From the NCBI GenBank assembly GCA_947172415.1, contig OX359201.1, positions 2,418,001 to 2,482,000 on the forward strand: a stretch of 64,000 nt of DNA. The letters are read 5' to 3'. The first letter of the stretch is position 1. Each line of letters starts with the position of its first letter. Below the pieces are notes generated by a model. That model saw only the letters and a program-made list of their open reading frames with translations. It ran no database searches and was not told the origin of the DNA. This DNA is from Chondrosia reniformis (Eukaryota; Porifera; Demospongiae; Chondrillida; Chondrillidae). Below, in pieces: positions 27,601-39,600 of this stretch. A program made the position numbers and the translations under genes.

Positions 27601-30600
27601 GGTTTCTTATTATTATCCGGATGAACTTCAACTTGACAATAACCACTCAGCAACTCTAAAATGGAGAAGATAGTTGAACTCCCTAGGGTATCAAAAATTT
27701 GTCAATCCATGGATATGGATATGCATCTTTCCTTGTTGTTACTGTTAGTAACACCAAAAGGTTGGAGCCCTCTAGTGCAAACTTCAGGCCTGATGTGATT
27801 TTATTATTTCAAGAGTGTTAAACTGTCTGTCACATCTGTGTGCTACAAGCATGAGAAAGATTGCTGGAAAATCCATAGCAACGTACATGAACTGATAGGT
27901 CTCTTCAAACTAAAGTGCCAGTGTCTCCTCCACTGTTGTTCTGTAGTCCAATGAATCATATCGTGGGTCACACTCCACTCTTCAGGGGGTAACCACAGGA
28001 TGGCAATGTAGAATACAACCAGCATAACTCAATTGTGTTAGTCACTGAGTGTTAAGGTATAGAGCAGCATTATCTCTTTTTATTATCTATTGTAGTAGTT
28101 GCTACCTACTTGTTTTGATCTTTCCTTGCACATGATCCATTCTCAGATAGTGCTTCAGAATTTGGCCAATGCCCTCTTGTATAGTCAAGCACGCGACTTA
28201 GAACTGGGTCTTCCCTGGTACTTTTGCATAAATTGGATGAAGTAAGCAGTAATGAGTCAATCTGCCCAATGGCAAAACATGTGATTGGTTCTACATCACT
28301 CTCCTCCCTCTCTAGAGAGCTAAACACAATATCATACTCGTAAGCTACCAATAATAATGTCCACCTCTGAATTCATGCTGCTGCCAAAGGAGGTATGCTC
28401 TTATCAGGATGGAGAATAGTCGTAAGGGGCTTATGATCTGTGATCGGTGTAAATTTGTGCCCATAAAGATACTTGTGGAATTTCTTCACTGCAAAGACTA
28501 CGTAGGGCTAATGCTTCTTTTTCTAATTGGGGGTAATTCTTTTCACTCGTCGCAAGTGTTTTACATGCAAAAGTTATTGGCCTTTATGCCCCATCCGGCA
28601 TTATATACATGGGATATTACAGTCCCAACCCCATAGGCAGAAGCATCCGCAGCAAGTCGAAGAGATAATTTAGGGCTGTAATGTGTTAAAACGTTTGTAC
28701 TAGCTAGAGCAGTCTTTGTCTGCTGAAATGCACTTTGACACTCACCTGTCCAGTTCCAGGGTGTGTCCTTCGTTAAGAGGCTGTTCAGGGGGTGTACCAT
28801 AGAAGCCAACTGTGGAACAAACTTGCCATAATAATTCCCTAGCCCTAGATACGATCATAGCTCCATCAGATTCTGAGGTACTGGAGCATCTATACTTGCA
28901 GCTACCTTGTCAGCTGTAGGGTGTATTCCATTGGCATCTATTCTGTGGCCAAGATACTCCACAGAATGGCCCAAAAAGACACATTTGGACCTCTTTAGTC
29001 AGAATCCTTGGTTTTGCAATCAACTGAGGACTCCTTGGAGTCTTTACAAATGACTTTTATCATCAGGTATGGTGATGATGATGTCATCCAGGTAACAGAG
29101 AACATTTGGAAGACCATGCAACACGGTGTCAATAGTTCTTTGAAAAATTGCCGGTGCTGTAGCTATCCCAAAAGGGAGACAAGTATATCAATAAAGAAAG
29201 ACCTTTGTAGGTGTTGATGGTGAGCACTTTGTTAACTTCCTCATCTACGTACTTGCATCTGTTGGTAGGCTTGGAAAAGGTCAAGTTTGGTAAATTTCTG
29301 TCCACAATTCAAGGAAGCAAAATTTCCTTAAGTACTAGGAAGAGGATACTGGTCAACTGACAAGGCTTGATTCACTGACATTTTATAATCCCAACAGATT
29401 CTGAATCTGCCATCTTATTAGGGACTGGAACTATTGGTGTGGCCCAATCACTGCAATCTACCCTTTCCAGTATTCCTGTGACCTCCAAGCAATCAATTTC
29501 ACTACCAATAGCTGCTTTAATAGCTAACGGAACTACGTAGCCAGGCATGGAAAATATAGACTGGGTTCCTTCCTTCAGGTGCAGAGTCACCCTTTTCTCT
29601 TTGAAGGTACCTAATTCATCCTTAAAGACATCGGAGTATATAGAAAGAACTGTTTGAAGACTAGTTGAAGACAAAACATGAGCAATTCCTGCCCAGTCTA
29701 GTCGTATATGCTGCAACCAATCACGACCCAAAAGAGCCGGACCTTCACCTTCAACTACAAGGAGTGTAAGCATGTATTCTTGACTGGCATAACATACCTT
29801 TGCACTCATTTCTCCAAAGATTTGGAGGTGTTCAGCAGTGTACGTCCTGAGATCAATTGACGATTCTCTATGCTGGGCTGAAGGAAACAAGTGCGGCTAC
29901 TGTACCTTAGACATAACTGAAACTGTGGCACTTCCATACTAACATTGACCCCCTTGATCTGTACCTGGACAGTAATAGGCTTCACAGTTGCTTGTTGTGA
30001 CTCACGAAGAGTAAAGAGTGCAAATCAGCTCCCTCCTGATTCTGATCATCGGGTGGCAGTTGTACTGCAGCTGAGCCCACGGAAATATGATGATAGTGTT
30101 GCTGTTTGTAGCTGTGATTGTGCTTAGATCTACAAACCTTGGCAAGATGGCCTTTCTTATGGTAATGACAAACAGTCTGTTTAAACTTACACTGGAAGCT
30201 ACTGTGACTTACAGCTCCACACCAATTGTACGGACTACGACTTTGGTTGGACTGTGCTTGACCTTTAGTGGATGCCTGCTTGCTCTCAGTGCCGAATTTA
30301 CAGTGGTTGTTAACTTGCCCTGATCGACTGGAGTTAAGAGAATGAACAGTGGTAGTCAAATGCTGCTGCAGTTTCGCCAAGTTGCTGTCAGTAACTTCCA
30401 TGCTAAGTGCCAATTCCACTGCTTTCGCATACGGAAGATCAGCTTCTGCAAGTGGCCGTTTCTGGATACCACTAGAAAGAATTCCGCATACTAGTTGATC
30501 ACGTAGAGCTTTTTTGAGGTGTCCTTGTGAAAGACACAAAATCGACTCCGTCTCTTCAGCTCTGCCAGATAGGTTCCAATAGATTCATCCGGACCTTGCA

Positions 30601-33600
30601 AACGGCGGCAGAAGTGGAATCTCTCGTGGCGATCACTATATAGACTTTGGCTCAAAGTATCCTTTTAGTGACTTTGGCTCAAAGTATCCTTTTTTTGACT
30701 TTGGCTCAAAGTATCCTTTTAATGCGGTAACTAGATATAGGACGTCAAAATCCTTGTCAGCAAGCGATTCAGGGGCTACCAAACTACGGAGCAAACTATA
30801 GGTCTTGTTACCTATTACGCTTAGCAGCACAGTGGCTTTCTTGGCGACCTCTACCCCGTTTGCCTTTATGAAGAACTGTAAAAGTTCTAAATACGAAGAT
30901 ATAGACTCGACTTTTGGTCGAACTCTTGTAGTAGTCTAATCCTATTGCTGCCATCCTCCCCTATCAACACTAAATTTTATGTCGTGGGTTTTAAGAGTCT
31001 TTTAGAATGCGCACGAAATGCACCACGCTTAACAATTTACTAGTATGATCTTACAAGGATGTGTAAACATATATACAGCTGAGTCATTTACACATAAGGG
31101 ATTATATAAAATAAGACAAAGGATAATCAAAAAATTACATACACTATCGCCAGATGCATAGTGTGTGAGGGTAGCTACAATTCTAATAAAGCATAACTTG
31201 TCACATTGCTCCCTGTAGTTTTAGCCACAACCTACCGTAAGTAGAAAATGTTATTTGTTGATTACATTTTTAGCTAGTAGCCTAAATTGGTATAGTATTG
31301 GTAAATTTAGCTGTTAAAACTGATACTGATATCATAAATGTTATAATAACATATTTAATAGCTCACAAGTGCAACTGTATTTCCGTCCTGCTGCTTTTGC
31401 ATGGGTGCATTAGCTAACTAATTCTTAAAAAGAGGCCAATCCGAGGTAGCCCATTAATGTTTTCACCCCAACTGTTTTTTATTATTATTGTTAATTTCTT
31501 GTGCATGAAGGTCGAAAAGTCAAAGCAGTCTTTATTGATGGTTCAAAGATGCCAGATATTGATTATGCCGTTTTATACGTGAGTTGTTGCTGTTTCTTTT
31601 ATGTGGGATCTCATTTACTTCTAATTAAACTACATTGCTGTATGATATTGTAAGGCGCATTGCTGCTAGGGGTTACTGATTATTTAAGTTGTTGAGCGTA
31701 ATTGCAGCGACTCGAATGCCCAATGAACAATTCAATTAATTTCCAGGATGTTTTGATCTAGAGATCATTCTCAGCTGGTATAAAAACAATAATCTGACAC
31801 AACTGAAACAAGCCGTTATAGCCTATTGAAGCAAAGGTCATTTACAGTGCATAAAATCTGATTAATTGATTTTAGTTACATGTTTCCTGGCTTATCCGGA
31901 TAGTTAGACAAACTTCAGTCAATGTAACTAACCTTGTGCTTGTGGAATGTACTTAGTTGTCCGTACTAATCATTGCATTTCATAGAATAACTCACATATT
32001 GGATAATATCAGCAGATAATCCTGAGGTTCAATCCTATTCATTTCCAAAACGCTTAAACGATAAATGATAGAGTATAGGTTCATAAATACTGAAGTGGCT
32101 TAATACTAAATTGCTTCTACGATATGCATACTTTTGTCATCTGTTAAAGTAGTCTGTATCTCCTTGTATGTAAGATACTGAAGGTTTTACCATAGAAGCT
32201 ATCATGAAAACAGCCGATTTAAGTCCTAAGCCTAAGCAACTTGCTCTGGAGACCTAGCATTGATCATTGATCTAAAATGCTGTAATATCAGATGGCTGAA
32301 GCTTTTAAATATCCGAGATACCTAGAATCTTCGAGACATTTGGGTAGCCTGGGGTCAAAATACCTAAGAAAGGGAAATGCTTGAGATTTCATTCATCAGC
32401 TAATCATCTGTAACATAGAAAAGAATACATAAGATTTACTTCACTTTCTCTTAAATTTATTCATGCCTTACACCTTATTATTCTGCAGTTTACTTTGATA
32501 ATGGTCCTCCATTGTCAGCTCATTGTTATGGCAATGAAGTATAAATATATAAACACAAATCACTCTATCTTTTTTCACCTGCACATATCTTCTCATCATT
32601 CTACAAAAGAATGTTTTATGCACATGACTTTAAAAGTAAAATTAAGAAAAAAACTATTACTAGGAGACCTTAAAACCATGTGACATGCAAGGCTAAGGTT
32701 TTCCAGTCCCTACTTAAATGTTAGATAAATACATTACATAGCCTTAGCTATGGTTAATACTATTTAAATTAGCTATGGCAGATGAATTCTAGTTTATTGT
32801 CCAATTTCAGTTACTGGATCTTTCTAGTTCCTTGGTTCAGATGTTAAAAGATACTGAAATTGCTTTACAAGACAGCTCTTCCACAAATCTTCTTTCTCAG
32901 ATGCTGTACTTTACACCATGGGTAGACAACTCATGGCTATAGTTCTTTGACACTCTATTCATCAAAGATCCCTTCTGAACCCACTTGAAAGGCCAAAAAT
33001 TGGTCTTTCTTGACTTGAAGTTTTCCTCTGGTAGATCCTGGTATCTTGCTTGCTTCTGATTCCTGGCTTTGTTAAAGTTTGTTTCAAAAGCAACTGTCAC
33101 TTTGACAAGGAAAAAGCTGTTGTTATTCCTTAACTCAATGTCTGGTCTGCTGTAAGTGTTGTTAATCTCTTGAGGTATTTGGTAGTTCTCATTAGGGAGG
33201 TCAGCTATTACATGCTGTTCTCTTGTAAGATGACTGCTAAGTAAAGAGTAAATAACATCAAAGTCATGGCAACCTGTAGGTGTGGGTGCTTTGATGGCTA
33301 GAGAATAACACTTTATGATTCTCTTTGGGCAGTTTTTGAGGTGTGTATTTGGGATTTCTCTTTCTCTTCAGAGCTATACACTCCAAATGACATTCGGATT
33401 CAACCTTTTGCAGGGATTAATATCAACTATGCAGCTTAGGCCTCTGAAGTCAAAATTATTATTAATCCTATGTACTTAGCACGTATCCCTCTCTTTAAAG
33501 CTGCAAACTCCAAACTTGGCTCACAGTTGTAACATTTTGTACTTACAGCATGGGCAATGTGTCAAAAGCCACATAGGCCTTTTCGGCCGAAAATAAGAAT

Positions 33601-36600
33601 ATGTAAAAAAATTAATTCTATCATCTGTCTCTATGTGGTTCTGTTTTTTGTTAATGCATGACCAGTTTTTTAGATAAACAAATTGTGGTAAATGTCACAA
33701 CTTACTTACATTTTTAAGTGGACTTGCCCTAAGTTTTCCACGGATTGCAGCGTGGCAGAATGCAGACTACTTTTAACCGATTGAGGAATGCGCAAAGGCT
33801 TTCTGCTGAATCAAATTAGCGAGGTGTTAAAACTGAGGTTAACCAATGTTTGTTTAAAAAGCCTAGCTCAAGTGTTTGTTTAACAGTGCAAGAGATCAAG
33901 TAGGAATGACAATGCTTAAAAGCCATAACACATCCAAAATATGAAACTGTACAATGCAAGGAAAGGTGTAAATGGTCAATATATCTTGTACAAACCTCAG
34001 GAGTGAGCATCTTCCAGTATTCCCTGATCCCTTCTTTGAGTTGTTCAATTTTTTGGGGTTATGATTGTCCTTGAGGAAGGTCTTTATCGAACCCCTCACC
34101 TACTAAATTGGGTTGAGGTCTGGGTTCTCAGCTGGACTCTTCCACCAGTTCACTCTGTTTCTTTAGAAGAATCTCTGGATGTGCTTACTGGTGTGCTTCG
34201 GGTCATTATCTTGATAGAGCCGATGACTTCGGATAGCTCTCTTTGACGAATGGAACAAATGATGCTGACATTGTATCTCCATACTTTGTGGCATGCATAA
34301 TGCAACCAAACATTGCCAGCTGTGTAGCTCCTTCGATATGTTCCTGTGACACTCTAGCTGTACAGTGGACTCAGCTGTGAAGACCACATCATAGAAGCCT
34401 AATTTTCATCTAGTCACTGGTTGCACCGTGTCAATCACCTCAGCTTGTTGGCTTCCCTACTTGTCTGGCAGTAGCTAACTGTAGCATAGGTCCAGCCAAG
34501 TTCATTTTAAAGTCTTGCAATGGTTCTGGTGCTGCACTTTCTCTGCACCAAATCTTTTGCTAAGGATGTTAGTTGCACCAGCATCTCCACTAGCAGCTAG
34601 CCTACTGCCTTCACTAACATCTAGCCTGCTGCCTCTACCATGCAGTAGCTAGTCTACCACTTCCACCTTCAGCTGCGGGTACACCTGGACCAATGGCATA
34701 CTACCCAGACCAGGAGAAGTGTTCTGAACATTACTGAAGCTTCTTGAACACCGCCATTTGCAAAACTATATATTGACCTATAAATAAAGTGTTATAATAG
34801 TTGCATATGAATCCGTATTATACATATATTGACGTATAAATTTAGTGTTATAATAGTTGCATATGAACCTGAACCCGTATTATATATATATATAATAATT
34901 AAGTACTACACAGGGCAAGCTACAAATTTAAAGAGATGCATGAATCCTAGGATAATCACAATACAAGACTTTAGTCACAGTGGTATATACACGGTAGAAC
35001 ACATGGCCTACCAATTACCTTTTCACACGTTAGTATAGACTGAAGATTATACATCTGCATGCCAGTATCAGCAAAGTTCCAGTCTTAAAGGGGTCTCAGC
35101 TAATAACCACAGCAGATTAGATTCGCCTTTAGAGGGAGCTAGGAATGCCGATAGTTGGTTGCATGCATTCACATAATCAACTGGGTTAAAGCCAATTTGG
35201 TAACTTGCACACAAGGGACATCCTTTTACAGTACATACACATTGAAATGACACACATGAATTGCACACACACTTATTTATTCAATTGCATTCCTACGTAC
35301 CCAATTACACTCCTGCATGCATACACACATAGATAAGTTAAACAAGTATTTTGGGTTTAAATAAATTGTGGGGCGAAAGTCGCCCCCATGCAAACCCAAA
35401 CTACTTGCTGGACTTAGATGTTTAGTTAACTGCTACCGGTCGTTGCTTGATTGCCGTCAATTTCTGCCATTTCTCCTAGAAAATGTTTTTGTGCAAGCTT
35501 TATGTTAGATGATAAGGGTTTCTTCTAACTGCGCCAGACTTATCTTTTGAATTGGTTCATCTTGAGTCTTATGAGTGTCTAGAGTCAAGTTGGTTTAATA
35601 TCTTCTTCAGACGTTTCGACCCTGAGGGTCTTCTTCAGTGAACTGATAGGTGGCTCCAGGTCTCTTCTTTTATAGACAAATTTTCCTGCCTTTATTACTT
35701 CCTTTCACATGACCTATCATGTGATATATCATGTGACTTCTCACACCATCCTCATTGGAAAGAGAAGAACAGGAAGGGTGAAAATTGAATCTTTTCCAGG
35801 ACTGATGTATTATCAGACACTGGTCAATGTTCATCCTCACCTGACACTTCTGAATCCTGATTGCTTCTTTAATCCTTCTCCTGTACCAGTTGGTTTCTCT
35901 GTCCATCACTGTGGCTTTCTCCCAAGCAATTGAGTGGCCAGTATTGAGATAGTGAGCAGCTATTCCATTGTTCATGTCTCCCGTTCTCACCACTCACTTG
36001 TGTTCAGCCAGTCTGACCTTCAGAGTTCTTCCTGACTCTTCAATATACACTGCAGAACAGTCCGAGCAAGGAATCTTGTAGACAATACCCTTTATATCGT
36101 AAGGTGCCTGTGGTTGCTTTGGTTTGGAGAGTATGGATCTCAGTGATGTCTGTTTGGAGAAGATGGTTTGTATCCCCATTCTCCTGCACCTTTTAGCAGC
36201 CATTTCACTGAGGCCCTTTATATACGGTATAACGAGTTTGTGCTGCAACTCATCCTTGCTCTTCTTGTTGTGATCCTTACTCAGCTGCCATTGGGTCTCC
36301 TGCTGTGGATATCCATTGGCCTGGAGAACCTCACCCAGGCCAAGCCACAGTGATGGACAGAGAAACCAATTGGTACAGGAGAAGGATTAAAGAAACCATC
36401 AGGATTTAGAAGTATCAGGTGAAGATGAACATTGACCAGGGTCTGATAATTCATCAGTCCTGGAAAAGATTCAATTTTCACCCTTCCTGTTCTCTTTCCA
36501 ATGAAGATGGTGCAAGAAGTCACATGATATGTCACATGACAAGTCATGTGACAGGTCATGTGACAAGTCATGTAACAGGAAGTAAAAAAGGCGGGAAAAT

Positions 36601-39600
36601 GTGTCTATAAAAGAAGAGAACTGGACCACCCATCAGTTTACTGAAGAAGACCCTTAGGGTCGAAATGTCTGAAGAAGAAGAAAAAAAGGATAATAAACCA
36701 ACTGCGTCTCTAGACACTCACAAGACTCAAGATTAACCAATTCAAGCTTTATGTTACATAGTATTAGTAAAGGTGCTTTCTAAATCCTTTTCATTCATTC
36801 AGTTTTCAGCACTAAGGAAGCTAATTTTGAAGCTAGAAAATGAAAGCCAATCGAGGCGTCCACCATTTTGGTGACTGATACGTATACAAGATTACAAACA
36901 GGAAGCCATACATTAACACAATTTCTGAAAACAATATGGGGGTGCCCCAAAAATTAACGAAAAACATTAGAAGAGAAGATGGAGCATAAATTACCAAAAT
37001 TTCAATACAGTTGCCTAAACAAATTCTTTTACATTAATATATATAGGAATAATTCTGCCTCAATCCTAATAGGAACGTATACAAATACGCTCTATATAGC
37101 ATTTACTACAACTCTCTTATTCGGTAGCTCCTTCTCGTAGGAGATCGTCGACTTGGCATAGCTGTTCACTGGGATGATTTTCTTTTGCAACGAGGCAGTG
37201 ACGTTTTCGCAATGTCACATGATTCCCAAAGTGTATACGCAACGACATACAGTGGGTGTTGGTGACACAATATAAAAACATCACTATACATCACCAGATT
37301 GCACAATTACAACCTTGAATTCTACTGGGGTCTGACCCTTAGAAATACAATCATTGAACAACTTGGTAACACTTGGGGCAATTACAGATGCCATAGATTT
37401 CAGAAGATGAGCCGGAACTCCTTCTGGACCCTTTGCATTATGAGTATTCAAACCCCAAAGGGCAGCCAGAACGTCTTTCGTGTTCCACAGGCTGGAAATG
37501 GAACACAGTGTTAGAATGGACTACTATTGGTAGCTCCACATTCCTGTTGGTAGGTGTCGCCACAGATGAGCCGAAGTGAGTATTTATATAACATGCTATT
37601 TCCTCAGAGGACTCAAGGGTGATAGAACCTGTATTCAAATTGGTTACCCTCCTACTTGGCCTGCAGCCAAGGACTGAGTTTAAAAGATTCCAAACATTCT
37701 TGGGATTATTCCCTTGCTTTTTCAGACACAGATGCAAAATAGGATTGCTTGTTATCCTTCATACTCTTTTACCACATTTCCTAATTATTTTCCCAGTCCT
37801 TCTATATAAACATCTTTTGGTAATAGTTCCAAGATGCATAAGCTGCCAATTTTTTTTGATATCCAACAGAGGCTTTGTTGTCTACTTCTAAATCTAGTTA
37901 GTGGAGCTTGCTTATCAACAACATTAAGGAACAGGGACTTCTTGGAAATCCATTTATCATCCACATCTTCAAGTACATCCAAGATAGCCCATGGGATATT
38001 TGACAGTTCATTTGCTAGGTCACCTAAATCACACCTCTTAAAGGAGTGAATGGTATTGACCTTTGACTTATATTGACTATTCGTCTTGGAGTTACATTGT
38101 ATTGCAAAAATCATTAGATGGTTACTTTCAGCCAATTAATGCGATGATCCCAAAGAATGAAAACAGAGAAGTAGGTGTTATATAACAGTGGTCAATGCAA
38201 GTTTGTGAATGAGCTATAATTTGTGTTGATTCATTTATAAATTGGATAGATTGATGGTCTCCTATGGGAGATAAGAGATTTGTTCTTATTTCTGGGACAA
38301 AACTGTCACAGTTGAAGTCCCCCTTAACAGCTAGTTCCTTATGTTCGGCCATAGCAAGCTCAAGCATATTTTTGAGTGTATCAATAAAATTTAGTTGAGC
38401 ATCTGGCAGGCCATAGATGTTGCATAGCAGTATAGGTGTCCTCCCAGTGTGTAGTTCAATCCATATGGTTTCAATGTTCTCAAACTCAAGGTCATCTCTC
38501 ATAAATAATGTCTGGGATGAAGACTAAGATACCTCCACCTCATCCACTTTGCTCATCTATCTGATAGTAACAGGATGTTTCCACCGAGACAACAGCATCA
38601 GGGACCGACTTATTTAGCCATTTTTGTGCTAAGTCCTGGTTAACCAGAACCCCTTACCAGTAAGGCCAGTAATTCATCCCATTTAGGTAAAGTAGGTGGA
38701 GTGTTTAGATAAGCATAAGTCTGTTTACCAGGGGTTAAGACGGATTGAATGGAGTTGTTATGGCCCCACAATAATTAGCATAAGTCCATAACTCACATCA
38801 ATAACAAAAAAGTCCTACTGATAGCTATGTACTGACTTACCACATTAAGTACACAAGTACATACTTCACGGCACACTTCCACATCACCAGATAGCAGAAG
38901 ACAGCAAAAACTATAAGTTTAACTGCGAGAGATATTTGTCATAGAGGCAAGACTTGTCAATACGGGCACAGGTGTACATTTACCCTCCAAGTACAGAACA
39001 TCAGCAAGGATCATTGAGACTGAACCGTAGGAGGATATGTCGAAGCAAACAAAAATAACTTGTTGACATTATAATCAAGTCCTCTTTGATTATAATCTGT
39101 CAACTCAGTAGTCAGGCAATAAGTTCACAGAGTTAGCAACAAGAATCTGGACATGATCACCATCTTAATCATCAATTTCAGTGTCTACATTTTGACAATG
39201 TATACTCCTTATTAAATACTTATGTACAGTGTAGTCCACATAATTCGAATCTCAAAATTCATTATCAAAACTTTTAAATTAGGCGAAAATTTGAATTATC
39301 AGTATATCATTGAAATCAAATATACATATGTATTCAAAACATTCTAGTTAAGAATAAGTATTGTTGACGTTAGTAGTTACTGTTTAGTGAAGTAATCAGT
39401 TATTCTAGGTTGCACTTGGGAGCGCTGGTGGTGCTTCATAATTTCAGCTTCAAGCTTTTGCAAAACACTGTACAGCGGCTCATCGGATTCCAGGAGGTAT
39501 GCTTGAATAGACAATAGGGCTGGGCAGCTTGCTGTAAGTAATATGAGGCAATTCGTCTCTGTGGTCATCTACATCGTCCTCGTTGTCTCTGTGGCTGGTG

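Larger units (their letters stand above)
35508..36742 (-). mobile_element. Complete short PLE with inverted ends, hammerheads and target duplication
   Basis: Inserted into repeat C with a 14-base duplication 'caagctttatgtta' (35494-35507 and 36743-36756). Minus-strand core: PYIKGLSEMAAKRCRRMGIQ linker, IKGIVYKIPCSDCSAVYIEE, SGRTLKVRLAEHK (GIY-YIG; normal GET is ESG here), then after a stop NNGIAAHYLNTGHSIAWEKA and NWYRRRIKEAIRIQK. The right arm (about 36353-36740) is an inverted copy of the left end (35510-35917). RT is absent, so it must have been mobilised in trans or deleted later. Confidence 0.9.
35349..36960 (+). mobile_element. Hairpin-ended repeat C, copy 1, split by a PLE
   Basis: Left part 35349-35507 and right part 36743-36960 together match 49247-49632 in order: a nested hairpin at the left, 'cgtcaatt..', 'gtgcaagcttta', 'cattagtattagtaa', 'aggaagccatacattaacac', 'aatttctgaaaacaatat', and a short G/C palindrome (gggggtgcccc) at the right. 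Non-coding, about 380 bp without the insertion. Confidence 0.8.

Noticed and set aside
32810-32930. Possible STAS exon reading LLDLSSSLVQMLKDTEIAL after an acceptor-like ag
   Set aside because: The exon at 42721-42783 fits the family alignment, phase and both splice sites much better; this one lacks a donor in phase and ends in stops.
35068-35268. 66-codon Cys-containing minus-strand frame in repeat B
   Set aside because: The second copy of the repeat carries stops in the same frame.
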